A DNA stretch of 64,000 nt. It comes from Ceriagrion tenellum (Eukaryota; Arthropoda; Insecta; Odonata; Coenagrionidae). A program made the translations under genes and the position numbers. The stretch is taken from NCBI GenBank assembly GCA_963169105.1, contig OY720636.1, forward strand, positions 97,384,583 to 97,448,582, given 5' to 3'. Shown piece by piece: positions 22,181 through 33,090 of this stretch. The notes under the pieces were generated by a model that saw only the letters and a list, made by a program, of their open reading frames with translations, was not told the origin of the DNA and searched no databases. Positions within the stretch are counted from its first letter, which is position 1. Each line of letters starts with the position of its first letter.

Positions 22181-23639
22181 ACTTATCGTGTTTGCGAGAC
22201 TAATGAGGGATTTAAAAAAACTTTTTAGGAGTGAACTTCATGACTGAAGGCGCACCGTGGAGCATTACGATCCATCATTCTGTCACTCATTGCCCAACAT
22301 CATCTTTCATCTTGCCTTAATCAGTCGTTACCAAGAAATATCTCTCATGTATGCCTTGCCACATTTCATTAGAATGGATGTAATGGTGAAACCTGCTTGG
22401 CCTACGTATGAGCATCATGGGAATTGATATTTGTTTTCTAAGTTATCCATTGTTGGCCATTCAACAGAACCTTGCAGGAGACTTGAATTTATTTAAATGA
22501 AAACACACTCCAAATTATCATTTCTCTTGTGCAAATTTTTTATATATATTTGGCATTTTCAGCAGAATATGCAAGAAATTAACGGAGGATATGGTATTAA
22601 AACAGTGTTATTGTACAATATGAGTGAGCTATAAGCAAGGGTATGATAATGTCACTCTTTATTTTAATGAAGACAAGAGCTAAAGCATTAACGTAACATT
22701 TAGTGGAAACGCACCCCTCCATCATTCGGGTTCATAAACTAATATTTTCCCAATTATGGATTAAGATTATTGACAAAGCTTAACTCCTCAAAGACAAGGA
22801 TAATTTATTACGCCGCGAAAGTTACAGTAGAGTAGGTAAAAAAGCCATAATCTGAACAATTTGAGATAATCGGTTGTCTCAGGTGTGACTTTATAAACTC
22901 CACTATATATTTTAAATAAATTAACTTTGTTATACCACGTTAATTTAATAAATTCTCTCACGCTCATTCAATAAATTTTAAAATCATGTGGAATAACATA
23001 GTTAATTCATTTTAAAATGAGTTTTTGGCTTTTTTGCCAAAAGTTATGGGATGCTACCCCAGCTGGAATGGAAAATACGTAGTGCGAAGACAAATTTAAG
23101 GACGAGGAAGAAATCCATGTGCTCTTCAAACTATCAATATCCAAGCCTGAGTAATTTTCTTCACCATAAATATTTGGTAACCGTCCCTTTCATTATTAGT
23201 AGTGTTGAAGTGTGAGAAAAAGCACTGTGTATCCAGTTTAAATGACAAAGAAAGCCATATTAACGACAATTATTCGTCTAAATAAAAAGCATAATACTTG
23301 CTAAATTTTATAGGAACCTCATCCGAAGAAAAGTTATTAATAGGGAACTAAATAATAATTTTCCAATCCTTTTTATGCTGAGAAAGTCGGGATTGAATTT
23401 GACAGCGCGCATTGATGCAAGTAGGGGGTAGAATAGGCACCACTGAGAACCACCCAAATCTCAACCATTCTCTTATCCTTGCAAGCCTTATCCCCTCTAC
23501 CGCCTACAAAATTGGTTGGAATTTTTTCCGACGGTTTTCAGGACATATTTTATGTTTACAGTGTGGAAATTACTATCGAGTAATTACAGTTTACCACCAT
23601 GGTTGCTTAAACGATTATTTAAGTAAAAAAATGGGGCGA
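22181..23639. other. Non-coding interval
   Basis: AT-rich, with frequent runs of A/T. A 76-codon plus frame at 23412-23642 is not recognisable. No element ends were seen. Confidence 0.5.
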
Positions 23640-24060
23640 TGACGCTTCAGTCCGGGAGGTGGGAGATTATAAAAAAATTTACTCTCCAATTCGGTAAGTC
23701 CCATTGGGAGTATCTGGGAGAGTTGGCAACCATACCTGAAACTAACCTCCCTCCACTTATTCCACAGAGGGCGTGTGCTTGGTGGGGACGCTGGAGACGA
23801 GTTAAGGGTGGACTCATGGAGGGAGAGGAGGAAGAGCGTGTGGGTACCGACGTAAAAGTTTCTTACCCTTCCTGAGGGGCCATTGGGGCTAATGGAGATC
23901 CATCAAACACGATGGGGCGGAGATAAGGGAAGCGGTGGGTGAGTCAGGCAGTGGGGGAGGGAGTGTCGAGGCACTTGAAAGGGGGTGGAGGAGAGTGTAG
24001 AGAAGGAGGTGAAAGAATGAAAAGACAAAGAGAAGAAAGGATAAGTGGCAGAACAACGGT
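23640..24060 (+). other. G/purine-rich patch
   Basis: The plus strand is strongly enriched in G and A, especially 23750-24050 (GGGAGAGGAGGAAGAG, GTGGGGGAGGGAGTG). Open frames here (23639-23875 and 23939-24148) are Gly/Arg/Glu-rich and probably compositional. It resembles other asymmetric patches in the window, but I could not align them reliably. Confidence 0.35.
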
Positions 24061-24289
24061 GGCTGGGAGACAGTCCTGTGTCTTATATGTATTTTTTTCT
24101 TGTTATGTGCACTCTCAATCTTTAATAAAATTATTATTTTTGCGATAATCTACCAATTTATTCGAAATAGACCAAAAATACAGCAGATTTTTACAGGCAC
24201 AAAGCGCTATCAACTGACACGATTTTTTCCAATATCTCCGAGTAAGTTTTAGTTCTCTACATCCCATTTATAAGCCTATTCCTATTCTC

Positions 24290-24600
24290 TCCCTAACCAG
24301 CTTTTCCAACGTGCTCCACTGTATCATGGTCTTTAGTAGCCCTTCGTACTTCAATCATTCGTTCTTTTCAAGCCACTTCCTGCGCCATGTTCTAATCTGG
24401 TTTAGACGTTTCCTCATTCACCGTACCAGGCACCTTCTCGTTTGCCTTATTTTTCGACCACCACACCTTTTCCATTCTTCTTCACGCGAATGTCTAAAGC
24501 ACTTGCAGTACTTTTTCATCTTTTTAAGAGTCAACATTTCTGGACCATATTACGCCACAGTTTATATTAACCTCTTCGCGAGACTACTCTTTACATAATT
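24290..24600 (-). mobile_element. LINE C-terminal remnant, minus strand
   Basis: Minus-strand codons near 24490-24380 read RRMEKVWWSKNKANEKVPGTVNEE in the order expected for the RRMEKVSWTDKVTNEEVLRRVGE block of RTE-like LINEs, quoted here from memory. It is followed by degenerate NMAQEVA and KERMIEVRRATKD traces. It is heavily broken. The plus-strand frame 24311-24598 is its shadow. It probably belongs to the same broad LINE type as 21430-22180. Confidence 0.65.
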
Positions 24601-24686
24601 TTAAGCTATCCGGGACTAGCCACAGTGTTCCACTTTTACGGAGTCCTCGTCCCGTAAAGGTCACAAAAATCCACAGGGATAGAGGA

Positions 24687-24800
24687 CGCCTTGGTAGCTT
24701 AACTGGCTAAAGCACTCGGCCGGATATCGAGGGATTCGGGTTCGAATTCCGGTTAAGGCGGATGATTATTTCTCTGTGGAAATTCGCATACTCTGTACAT
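24687..24800 (+). mobile_element. tRNA-derived SINE
   Basis: A tRNA-like head spans 24687-24761. Acceptor halves CGCCTTG and TAAGGCG pair for seven bases, box A is TAGCTTAACTGG, the anticodon-like stem is CTCGG/TCGAG, and box B is GGTTCGAATTCC. The anticodon-like triplet would be GGA, but position 33 is C instead of T and the T-stem carries an extra base, so it is not a functional tRNA. A SINE body starts ATGATTATTTCTCTGTGGAAATT. Box A and B are the internal Pol III promoter of the parent. TCCACAGGGA upstream and TCTCTGTGGA downstream form a short inverted pair around the head. Confidence 0.72.
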
Positions 24801-25129
24801 CTTGATCTCTTAAGGTCCTTGACTTCATATCTCATCTAATTGCTGAACGCTTCATTCGTTAGAGTTATTTTACTTACGAAGTATTTCCTATACAATGTAA
24901 AAGTAGCATGTATATAAATTTTCCTAAAATAAACTGGTTTAAAGACGCATGTATCATGTACATACCATTGGATTGAGCGTAGATATCTAAGGTGAAAATT
25001 GTCTAAAAATTTTTTAAGGGTGCGACAGTTTAACTTCCGCTGATCTTTGTAAACTAGAAATACGACACCAATTTAAAAGAAAATAGATTAACTATGTGAC
25101 ATTTGCAATCGAAATGCTAAAGTTAAAGA
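24801..25129. other. Non-coding spacer
   Basis: AT-rich DNA between the SINE and a small palindromic element. Nothing recognised. Confidence 0.45.
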
Positions 25130-25253
25130 TACCCTAGTAGTATCAAATATCGGGCGAAAGTTTGCCCAACAATTTTTTCACGTTGGCAAGGTCGGGCCAA
25201 CGTGAAAACAATGTTGGGCCGACTTTGGTCCGATATTTGATGCTACTAGGGTA
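25130..25253. mobile_element. Palindromic MITE, about 122 bp
   Basis: The whole unit folds back on itself. The left arm begins TACCCTAGTAGTATCAAATA and the complement of the right end begins TACCCTAGTAGCATCAAATA. Complementarity continues with few mismatches to TTTCACGTTGGC/GCCAACGTGAAA around an 8-9 base loop (about 25186-25196). Terminal TA on both sides suits a Tc1/mariner-type TA duplication. It has no coding capacity. Transcribed, it would make a long miRNA-like hairpin. Confidence 0.85.
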
Positions 25254-27149
25254 GGAAGTGAGGCGCGGTCGCACTACCAAACCAGCATACCCTGATGAGT
25301 AGATTCTACTATTGTAGCTTCAAAAGGCTGCGTCGTCGCAATTTCATCCGACATAGTATGAAATGAGTTCCTGCAGCTTTACAAGACAATGCTTGGCAAA
25401 TAAATTTAAATTCTTTCATAAAATAAACGCTGTACAACACCTCTAAATTTTATTTATTTCAGCATATAACTAATTGATATTTACCTTTGAAAAAGAATAC
25501 TGAAGCTATCCAAACCAAGAAGTGTCTGTGAAAAATGAGCGTCGAGAGTAACAAGGAGGTAGATATTTTACGAGGCGCAGTTAACTAACAAATATGAGTT
25601 TTGTGCTGCTTCGCTAGTTTTCGGCTTGCTGGCATGTATGCCCTTTAATTTTTTCAAGGTTTTATTATGTATTTGTTGGCTTGGATGACAACAGCTTAAC
25701 TTATATTTCTTTTTTCTGTTCTTAAGCGTTTTTCTGTGCTGATTGTAACGGAAATGCTCACAAATTATGAAATCCTACTACCATGTACGCAACCTCAAGA
25801 CGCCAACATAAGATGGTCACACAAATCTTTAAATGCATTCACGTTTTCAGTTGTGAAAAGAGGCAATTCAAAAAACAAACTTCAACTATCAAACTATGAA
25901 AAAAATATTCGCTTCCCCCTGCGTCTGACTCAGAATTAGGTCAAAGTGGATATTTCTTATCGCAAGGGCATTGCATCGAAGTTTTCCACCCTGGAGTCCG
26001 AGGATCGTATAAAATTTCCAATTTCAATGCCCCACAGGAAATACCATGCAACTGATGAAACAGCATTTTCAAGTGAAAAACTCATCGCTTATATGAGAGT
26101 TACAGTCGGAGATTGAGTATAGTGCTTACTCTGCACAGCAAGCTGTTATAAACCCATTAATGCGTCAAAATTGGCATAAAGACAGCTCTGTTGGAATAGC
26201 GGACCGCGGGCAAGACCCACTGGCTTTCGTATGGTGAGCTTAATTCACTTTCAACTTCGGTCAGCGGTTAAGTTTATGGTGAGTGGAGAGTTCGTAGGCG
26301 AATCTGGAATGATTTATCGATAGCCACGTTCCAAGCCCTCAACTTCTCCTCCAAAACGGCTGATTGAAACGATAGCATTTGAAATTTACGACAGATGTTT
26401 GGAGTTTCAGGTATGAATATTGAGAAAAAGAAATAAGTTAGTAAAGAGAAACTGTGACACTACAATTTTCATGGAAAACACGCAAAAATGCAATGTATGT
26501 TATATGGTGTAAGTCAAATGATCTGATATGGGCATAGATATGCAGTTTATTTCTCGTTGGTACCAATTTAATAAGTAAATCGTTCATGTTATCTAGAGTG
26601 ATAAAAAATAGCCACTCAAGGAATTGAACGGGAGTTATCATTTTACGTACGGGCGTACCCATCACGTTGTTCCGTCATGGGCCTAGGAAGTTTTAAATAA
26701 ATATTTTAGCCCCATTTATATTTCTTATTTCCGTATGCAAATGCTGAATACAGGAATGAAAACTATCGTGCATAAAGCAAATTCAATCAAACAGTGTAAT
26801 TTGTTTGCTCTCTTCTAAGTGTACTGTGCATAATAAATTCGTTAACTAATATGCATGCATGTCTCTTCTGTGTTTCTCTTTTGGGGAAGAAAAAGTTCAA
26901 TTTTCTTACCACGCTCCCCTTCCAAACCAACTATTTCGTTTTTTGATTCATTAACCTCAAAATCCGCTCTTTTTTCAGAGATTTTATTCAAAAGCCACTT
27001 TAAAACTCAAGTTAGCTCCCTGACAGCAGTTCAACATCCTATTCGTGTAATAGAACGCGCACAGTTACATCTGCAGCTGTAAATGATACATCATAATTTG
27101 TCGACTATGACTGTCTACTGTAGCAACAAACTATTCCGAGCGAGAATTT
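25254..27149. other. Non-coding interval
   Basis: About 1.9 kb of AT-rich DNA. A moderately CpG-rich piece lies at 26180-26350. Frames at 25736-25939, 26438-26665 and 26855-27082 have no recognised domain. Confidence 0.5.
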
Positions 27150-27840
27150 CAGAAGAATGAAATTAGAAGAGCAGAAGTTTTTCTTCTTCAATTAGAGAGA
27201 AATAGAAGAGAAAGTGCAAAGAGGGTGAGACGCCAAAGGAGATGAGAGAGGAAATGAGTGTGCAGATGGGAGACTGGATAAGATGTGGATAGGGAAAGGA
27301 CAAGAAGAGGATAGGGAAAGGATAAGAAGAGGATAAAATTGCCAAGTCCACCCTTTTGGGGATACGGGAACCGAGGAATGAGCAAGATGGGAAAGATAGC
27401 GTGGAGGAGATTGGAGGTGGGAGAAATGGCGGAGTTGAAGACGGGACGGGCCACGGGGTATGAGGCAATGAGGAAGGGACAGGAGTGGGGATTTTGAAAC
27501 TTAATAATTTTTACGTCATTCGGGGAAAAGAGAGGAAGTGGTAGGAGACCAAGGGATGAGAAGAGTGCAGAGGGGGACAAGTGGGTTACGGGGGTGGTCC
27601 GGGGGGGAGGGGGAGGAGCCTAAAGTGGTCCAAGTGGAGTTCAGTGGCCCTCCAGAAACTTTCTCCGGACACGCTGGGACTAGAAGTGGGCTAATTGGGA
27701 GGACTGATGGAGAATGGGCAAGGTTTTTGGAGGGAGAGGAAGCGGGAAATTTGTCATTGTGTGCGTGGGAGGAGACTGGAGAAAATGAGGAAGAGGAAAA
27801 GGTAGAAGAACTAGGGAAAAGAGGAGACGGATAATTTACT
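27150..27840 (+). other. Long purine-rich (GGA/GAA) tract
   Basis: The plus strand is dominated by G and A for nearly 700 bases (GGAGAGGAAATGAG, GGGGGGGAGGGGGAGGAG at about 27601-27618, GAGGAAGAGGAAAAGG). Overlapping open frames on both strands (27163-27580 minus, 27538-27834 plus) arise because purine-rich DNA lacks stop codons in several frames. They are not supported as genes. The tract could adopt triplex or G-rich structures. Confidence 0.55.
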
Positions 27841-30421
27841 GTGTCAGTGGTAGGGAGTTAAAAATTCTTGGGAGAGCGCCTTGTGAAAACTGAACGAGTG
27901 AACAATACCTAAGTGCAAAATTTAGCACGTAACAGTTTTGAAAGTAGCATACGTTCCAAGTATATGTCAACGCGGTAAACGTGCCGGAGACGAAATTATA
28001 AGTAGGCAAGACGGTTTTTACCGGTGATGATATTGCTAACGACATGGCAATTAATTACGCTTTGAACATTAATATTCATATGTTGTCATGTTATTTTATA
28101 CTTCGTCATTTTGTAAGTATAATAATAATGATCATTAGGTGGTATCATTTTGATGACAATGAAGGACTATAAAAAATTTGAAAAACAATAATTTACAATA
28201 CAGTAAGAACACAATTTTGAACAAATGAAGCCATACTGAATCTTTTAAAAGTAAGTTTTCTGAATAGTGTCGTGGAAGGATTAGTAGAATAATTAGCAAT
28301 TGAGGAGAAAAGTCTCACTTTGGTGTTCTAATTCACATTTTTGTAATAATACCACTACCAATTTAGTGAAGTTACTACATACTAAGTAAATCTGTATACA
28401 CCTAATCTCATCTTTCATCTAGCTTGTACTCACCCAACCTTGTATTTATAACGTATGTTTCACTTTAGCAGCAATAGGACGAATATTTTCATCGGATAAA
28501 TGGTAGTTCAATATTGGCTTCAGTTTTGATGCCAAGAAAATAATTTACCAGAAAATGCAAAATCTTGACCTTACGGTGCCTAAGGTTGCTCTGGTGGAAA
28601 TATTGGATCGTTGAATAGAATTTGTGGAAAACATGAATTTGAATTTGAATGCACCTCATTATACGTTGGGTGTCACTACATAGGAAGTAACGAAATTGTT
28701 TTAAGCCTTAGATTTATTTCCTTAAAACTAGAAAACTTACTAATAAATAGTAGAAGACTTCCAAAATTATCCGCAAAAATTGTGAAAAAGAGAGATAAAA
28801 TCTCTCAGAAGCCAAAAGGCTAATGATAAGAGGAGGTAGGTTTATGGGTTTGTTGGATGATGGAAAATATTTACCAAGGCGATGGAAAAAGAATGGGTGT
28901 AGAAAGGGTGATTAAGACGGATAGCGAACTCGTTTTGTGAACTTCGAAGAGGGATTGACCCGATAAAGTTCAAGCGAGTAATAAGAGAATAGGACAGTGG
29001 AGATACACATTGCAAGCATCACTGAGACCCATGAGTGTGGTTCTATTGGGCAACGTGGCGTTAAGAGGGGGATTGAGATTCCTTTTTGCAATACAACTGA
29101 AAATAAAGGAAGAGGTTTGCAACCTGGACAATTAAACGGGCGATCACACTCTAAAAACCAGGTAAAGGCTGCATATAGCATCAAGCACGGGAGTAGCGGG
29201 ATATAAAGCATAAACAAGAAAGAGGTTCGAGAAACAAAAATCACATTGAATTGGGAGGGAAAAAAATATGCCTCCCTAATTTTTTCCATTTTATAGCCGT
29301 GGAAACTGTGATTTGTTCCAATTAGTAATTTTTAGGATTTCCAATGATTATTTTCAATACACATGCCTGACTGATGGTCGCCTATCTGTGCCCAAATTGA
29401 AACGAATGTTCCCTAAAACACTCTTTATGAAGTACGAGCATAACGACTTCATTTCAGCGGCTGGATCCAGTGATTAAGAATGCTTCCAGTTTCCAGAAAA
29501 TAAGTGTTAAATAAGATGCATCAAACTGCCACTCATAAAAATATTGAAGTATTTTAGTAATAAATTATAGACGGGTGGAATTTTACTACTCCTATGTATC
29601 AAGGACAGAATAAAAATTAATTATTTGGAGGAAAAGGAACGGAAATTAATCTTAAAAGAAATAAGATTTTCTGGGACTAGGAAAACTAAGGTGTCTATGA
29701 AACAAGGACTGCACAAAATAGAGCTGTTAGAACGATTTAATCACCAAGGGCTGCATGTTGTAAGAAAATGAGTTTGAGAGCAAATAAAAAGGGAGTAAAA
29801 ATGTTAAACAAAATCATGAAACCTGGTAACAGACCTGGTAAAAAGTACACAGGTAAGTAATTCTCTGAAGGGAATAAGGTGACTGAAGACTAAGGGAAAT
29901 TAGAAGAGAAAATATGCAGTGAACTTATGAAAAGTGAGTCTGAAGGAGAGTGGGGTATTTTCAATGGAGGAGAACATTACAGAAAAAAAGTTTTCAGCAT
30001 TGATAGTAGGAGAGAAAATTGCTTGATAAACGTGGTAAATACAGAGCAGATGCTAGCCACTGGTCATAGGTGGCAAAGAGATGGCAAAAATTCGGTTCTG
30101 AAGGGGAGGAGGCTGAAATGGTGGAAGAATGGAAGAAATAAAATAGATTTAAGGAATGAAAGAAGAAAGGTAAGACCGACGCATGCCTGAAGAACAAAAT
30201 AGAAAATTGAGAGAATAATCTTCAATTGTGGAAAATTAATATATGTATACTATTAAATCAAAATTTATCCCTGCTGGTTTATATTACCAATAGTAACAAT
30301 AATTCAGTCATGAAAACTTGTCAATTCATCTAAGATGAAAGTGTACGTTTCATTTGGGACGTAAATAATGCAACAGTAGCAGTATAATGTAATTTACCTA
30401 ATTATTTTCTTCTTAGATAGG
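27841..30421. other. Non-coding interval
   Basis: There is no recognisable gene. At 28912-29289 (minus) a 125-codon hydrophobic frame overlaps a plus frame (28997-29206); neither matches a known family. At 29927-30197 overlapping charged and hydrophobic frames on both strands look compositional. Confidence 0.5.
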
Positions 30422-30640
30422 ATTATCTATAGCTACATACTAACTTGAAAGTCATTGCATGGGGCATGGCAGGGGGTGTTTGGACACCAGCTGTATATAA
30501 ATGTAAGGGATAAGGTTTTGGGAGGTGAAACGGTGACGCATAATATGGGAATGCATTTAGTGGAGCTCAGTTTTTTTGTGGTCGCTTATTGTACGCAAAA
30601 AAAGAACGAGTTATTGTACCCATCTGTTTGTCAATGCATC
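30422..30640 (-). mobile_element. LINE copy C, 3' end only, TAGATG-tailed family
   Basis: A minus-strand 3' end aligns with the UTR of copies A and B. It shares AAGGTTTTGGGAGGTGAAA (about 30509-30527), GGAGCTCAGTTTTT, and the coding remnant CGCAAAAAAAGAACGAGTT, which is the complement of the AACTCTTTCTTTCCGCGC region in copy A. It begins at the degraded tail ATCTATAGCTACATACTA (about 30425-30442). The plus frame 30455-30847 is a shadow across this element and its flank. Confidence 0.82.
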
Positions 30641-31910
30641 TTTCATTGTCTTGTCGGTTCTCGTAGGATCCATGTATATTCAATAGAAAATTATTTAGAG
30701 ATTAGCCAGGAGGCAAAAAATCTAGAAAAAGACATGGCAGAAAAAGTCAACCCTGCAAACTTAAAGCTAGATGAATATCAAAGGAAAGAAGCGAATAAAA
30801 GAGTCCCATATTTAAAAATGGTGGAAAGTCAGGTAAATATGACATAAAATAGCGAACAGAGAACCTGAATGGTCATGAAAATTAAAATGATGAAAGATGA
30901 TGATTCCGAAAGAGAGGTATTCTAACGTTTTTTTTCGGCGTTAGGCGCAGAAAAGAGGGCGAGAGTATTTGACAGATTCCGTGGGACTTGGTAGGGCACA
31001 AGCTGTACCAAAGACGATTCTTTAAATTAAAAATTTTCCAAAATAATGAATCTTGACCTCTTTCCGTGAAGAAATCAATGTACGTTCTTCCTTTCCGCCG
31101 AGTCTTTGATACTGCGTCTATTCATAGGTTGTGCCATTTTCATTATTAAGCAATGAATTTCACCAACCAAATGGTACTAGTAAAATAATTTTCAAACCCT
31201 ATAATGCGGCTTCATTGTTATACTTCGGCCAAAATTAATCTGTTAAAACGTTGCTCTTTATTACTGAATTAATTGATAAAAAATTGAGATATTATCGATA
31301 CCTTTATATCTGAGTTGTTTACAAAAGCAAATTTCATATAATTTACTCATCATATATTTTGATGACGCGAAAAATGATAAAAATCGTTATTTTGGTTTTG
31401 GCTGTAGTCTTTTTCACTGTTAAATGTTACAAATTTTTGTTTAAAATTGCTACAGATCATATAAATATTAAGGAAGTATTTTTTTGTTTCATAACACTTG
31501 CTCAAACAACAATAAATGATTTAGGGGCGAAAATGTTTGAAAGATAACGCACGTCAAGAAACTACTTCATTTTTGCCGGCTATTTGTAACTTTGAATTTT
31601 CGCTGGCTCCATATGGTGCATTTAATTTTTATTTAAGAGCAAAAGACTCTTTTTGAGTTTTCAGTTGTAAAAGGCTGTTAACTTAATGTCAACATTCAGT
31701 ATTGGATCTCAACATTTTTCTTTTGAGGCCGAGGACCTAGGAGAGATAATTTAAGTTTTTTTCGAATAAATGATCATTAAATGATTATATAAGTAATTAT
31801 GCATTTTAATTTCATTTAATTTTATTGTAATCTTTCAGAATTTAAACAAATGGCGCGGCCGTTTGAATATTTTACATAGTGAAAATACGTGCATCACTTA
31901 ATATAGTACT
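30641..31910. other. Non-coding interval
   Basis: AT-rich DNA. A 62-codon plus frame at 31359-31547 starts with a hydrophobic signal-like stretch (KIVILVLAVVFFTVKCYKFLF) but has no other support. Nothing else was recognised. Confidence 0.45.
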
Positions 31911-32097
31911 TTGTTCCCAGGCTTCTAAAGAATTGAATAGAAGTCATTTTATGGTATTTTCCCACATAAGCAAGTTACAGGCTATTTTAATCAATAACGG
32001 GATTTTTGATGATCGAAATCGTTTAGTATGCACAGACGAGATATGGAAAGAAATGAGCAATACTTGTTTAGTATCAAAGGTTGGGGGTCCTATGTGA
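31911..32097 (+). other. Possible single exon of an unnamed protein family
   Basis: A pyrimidine tract ending TTTGTTCCCAG (about 31910-31920) resembles a 3' splice site. The open frame after it reads ASKELNRSHFMVFSHISKLQ, then AILINNGIFDDRNRLVC and TDEIWKEMSNTCLVSKVGG, ending at the TGA near 32095. The pattern L-x2-LIxNGIxDxxNxLV-x3-S/TDxIWKEIS is one I associate, from memory, with repeated transposon-related proteins of arthropods that carry a short helical domain. A donor could be AAAG|GTTGGG near 32078. It could also be chance. Confidence 0.3.
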
Positions 32098-32282
32098 GAT
32101 TTTGCCTATCGTGAGGAATTACCAGTGGGATTACTTTTTTTAAATTTGTTAGATTTTTAAAGCTAGGGACTCAACATACACTTTTTATGGCTGTTGGTGA
32201 AATTATACTCATTGCAAATAAGCATACAACTAAGAATATAACCAATGGCTGAATGGCTAAATGATCTCTTCAAGTACCCATT

Positions 32283-32350
32283 TAAGTTAATTGTCTTAAT
32301 TAATCCATTTAATCCATTAATCAATCCATTAATTACTCCATTTAATTAGC
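32283..32350 (+). repeat. Degenerate TTAATCCATT tandem repeat
   Basis: TTAATCCATTTAATCCATTAATCAATCCATTAATTACTCCATTTAATT is a run of about 10 bp units, quoted here by unit: TTAATCCATT, TTAATCCATT, AATCAATCCATT, AATTACTCCATT. It is a short low-complexity array with no function inferred. Confidence 0.7.
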
Positions 32351-32849
32351 CCATCAGTCTTCAATTTAGTTTTTCACTTCATAATTTGTTGGAATTAACG
32401 CTCGTCATATGAAATGATAACACAGTATTTCATGGCAATTCCCTGTAGTGTAAAATTAAATAAATACGCCATTTTTTACGTTCATAATGGTCTTCATAAT
32501 GAAATATTAACTTGGTCTGAATCCATGCTTCATTTTCTTGCACCAGCTCAGGTTTCTCTACATCATGCCATTATCAAGGTTTTAGATCTGGTTACTTAAC
32601 AGTAACTTGGCCAGTAGAGAAAATCTCCCTAAAGTATGTACCTTGAAAATGCCATGATGTGCCAAAACCTGGGTCAATGAGAGAAAATAATGTGTGGAAT
32701 CGGATTTTTTATGTTCTTCATTCTACATGAAGCATTATCAACGTAAATGATAGCCTATTGTCTATTATTGAGCGTTCGTAGGAAATCAGAAGGTTGAAGA
32801 GTTAATCTGCTAAATATTATATCTTAGATAAACTTAATAGTTTAAAGGG
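32351..32849. other. Non-coding interval with one dispersed motif
   Basis: TGTACCTTGAAAATGCCATG (32637-32656) and about 35 following bases resemble 11718-11765. No gene was seen. Confidence 0.45.
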
Positions 32850-33090
32850 GTTAGGGTTAGTGAGGTAGCTAGAGTGCAGAGGAAACCCGATCCCAACTTG
32901 AGTGTCTTGTGAAGAATACATCAAGTGCAGTACTCAGAATATCGGATGAGACGTTAAACCTTAGTCCCCTTGGCCCCTTTCGTCAAGAGTAAGCTAACGC
33001 CGAAGCCGGGTTTCTATCCACCCTTTCACCCTTGCCTGTCCCCGACGGAATAACTGACTTAAGGTGTCTGTCACCTCCCTAAAATCAAAT
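32850..33090. repeat. Probable dispersed repeat body
   Basis: The compositional break, and phrases such as ATCGGATGAGACGTTAAACC (32940-32959) and CCGATCCCAACTTGAGTGTC, differ from the AT-rich background. I recall GGATGAGACGTTAAACC as a recurrent block in animal SINE/LINE 3' regions. A weak echo (GATCCGGTCCCAAGTTAAGT) is at about 56876-56895. Boundaries and class are uncertain. Confidence 0.35.

Noticed and set aside
24687..24761. Functional tRNA gene (anticodon-like GGA)
   Set aside because: C at position 33, an extra base in the T-arm and an attached SINE body argue for a tRNA-derived repeat. A serine tRNA would also need a long variable arm, which is absent.
25130..25253. CRISPR or bacterial attachment site
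   Set aside because: Single palindrome in eukaryotic transposon-rich DNA; no repeat-spacer array exists anywhere in the window.
27163..27834. Frames of 98-130 codons on both strands
   Set aside because: Purine-rich tract with few stops; products are low-complexity Gly/Glu/Arg or Ser/Pro/Leu.
28912..29289. 125-codon hydrophobic minus-strand frame
   Set aside because: No family resemblance and an overlapping plus frame of similar plausibility. I could not support it as a gene.
31359..31547. 62-codon secreted peptide gene
   Set aside because: The signal-like start is plausible, but hydrophobic runs are common in T-rich DNA and nothing else supports it.
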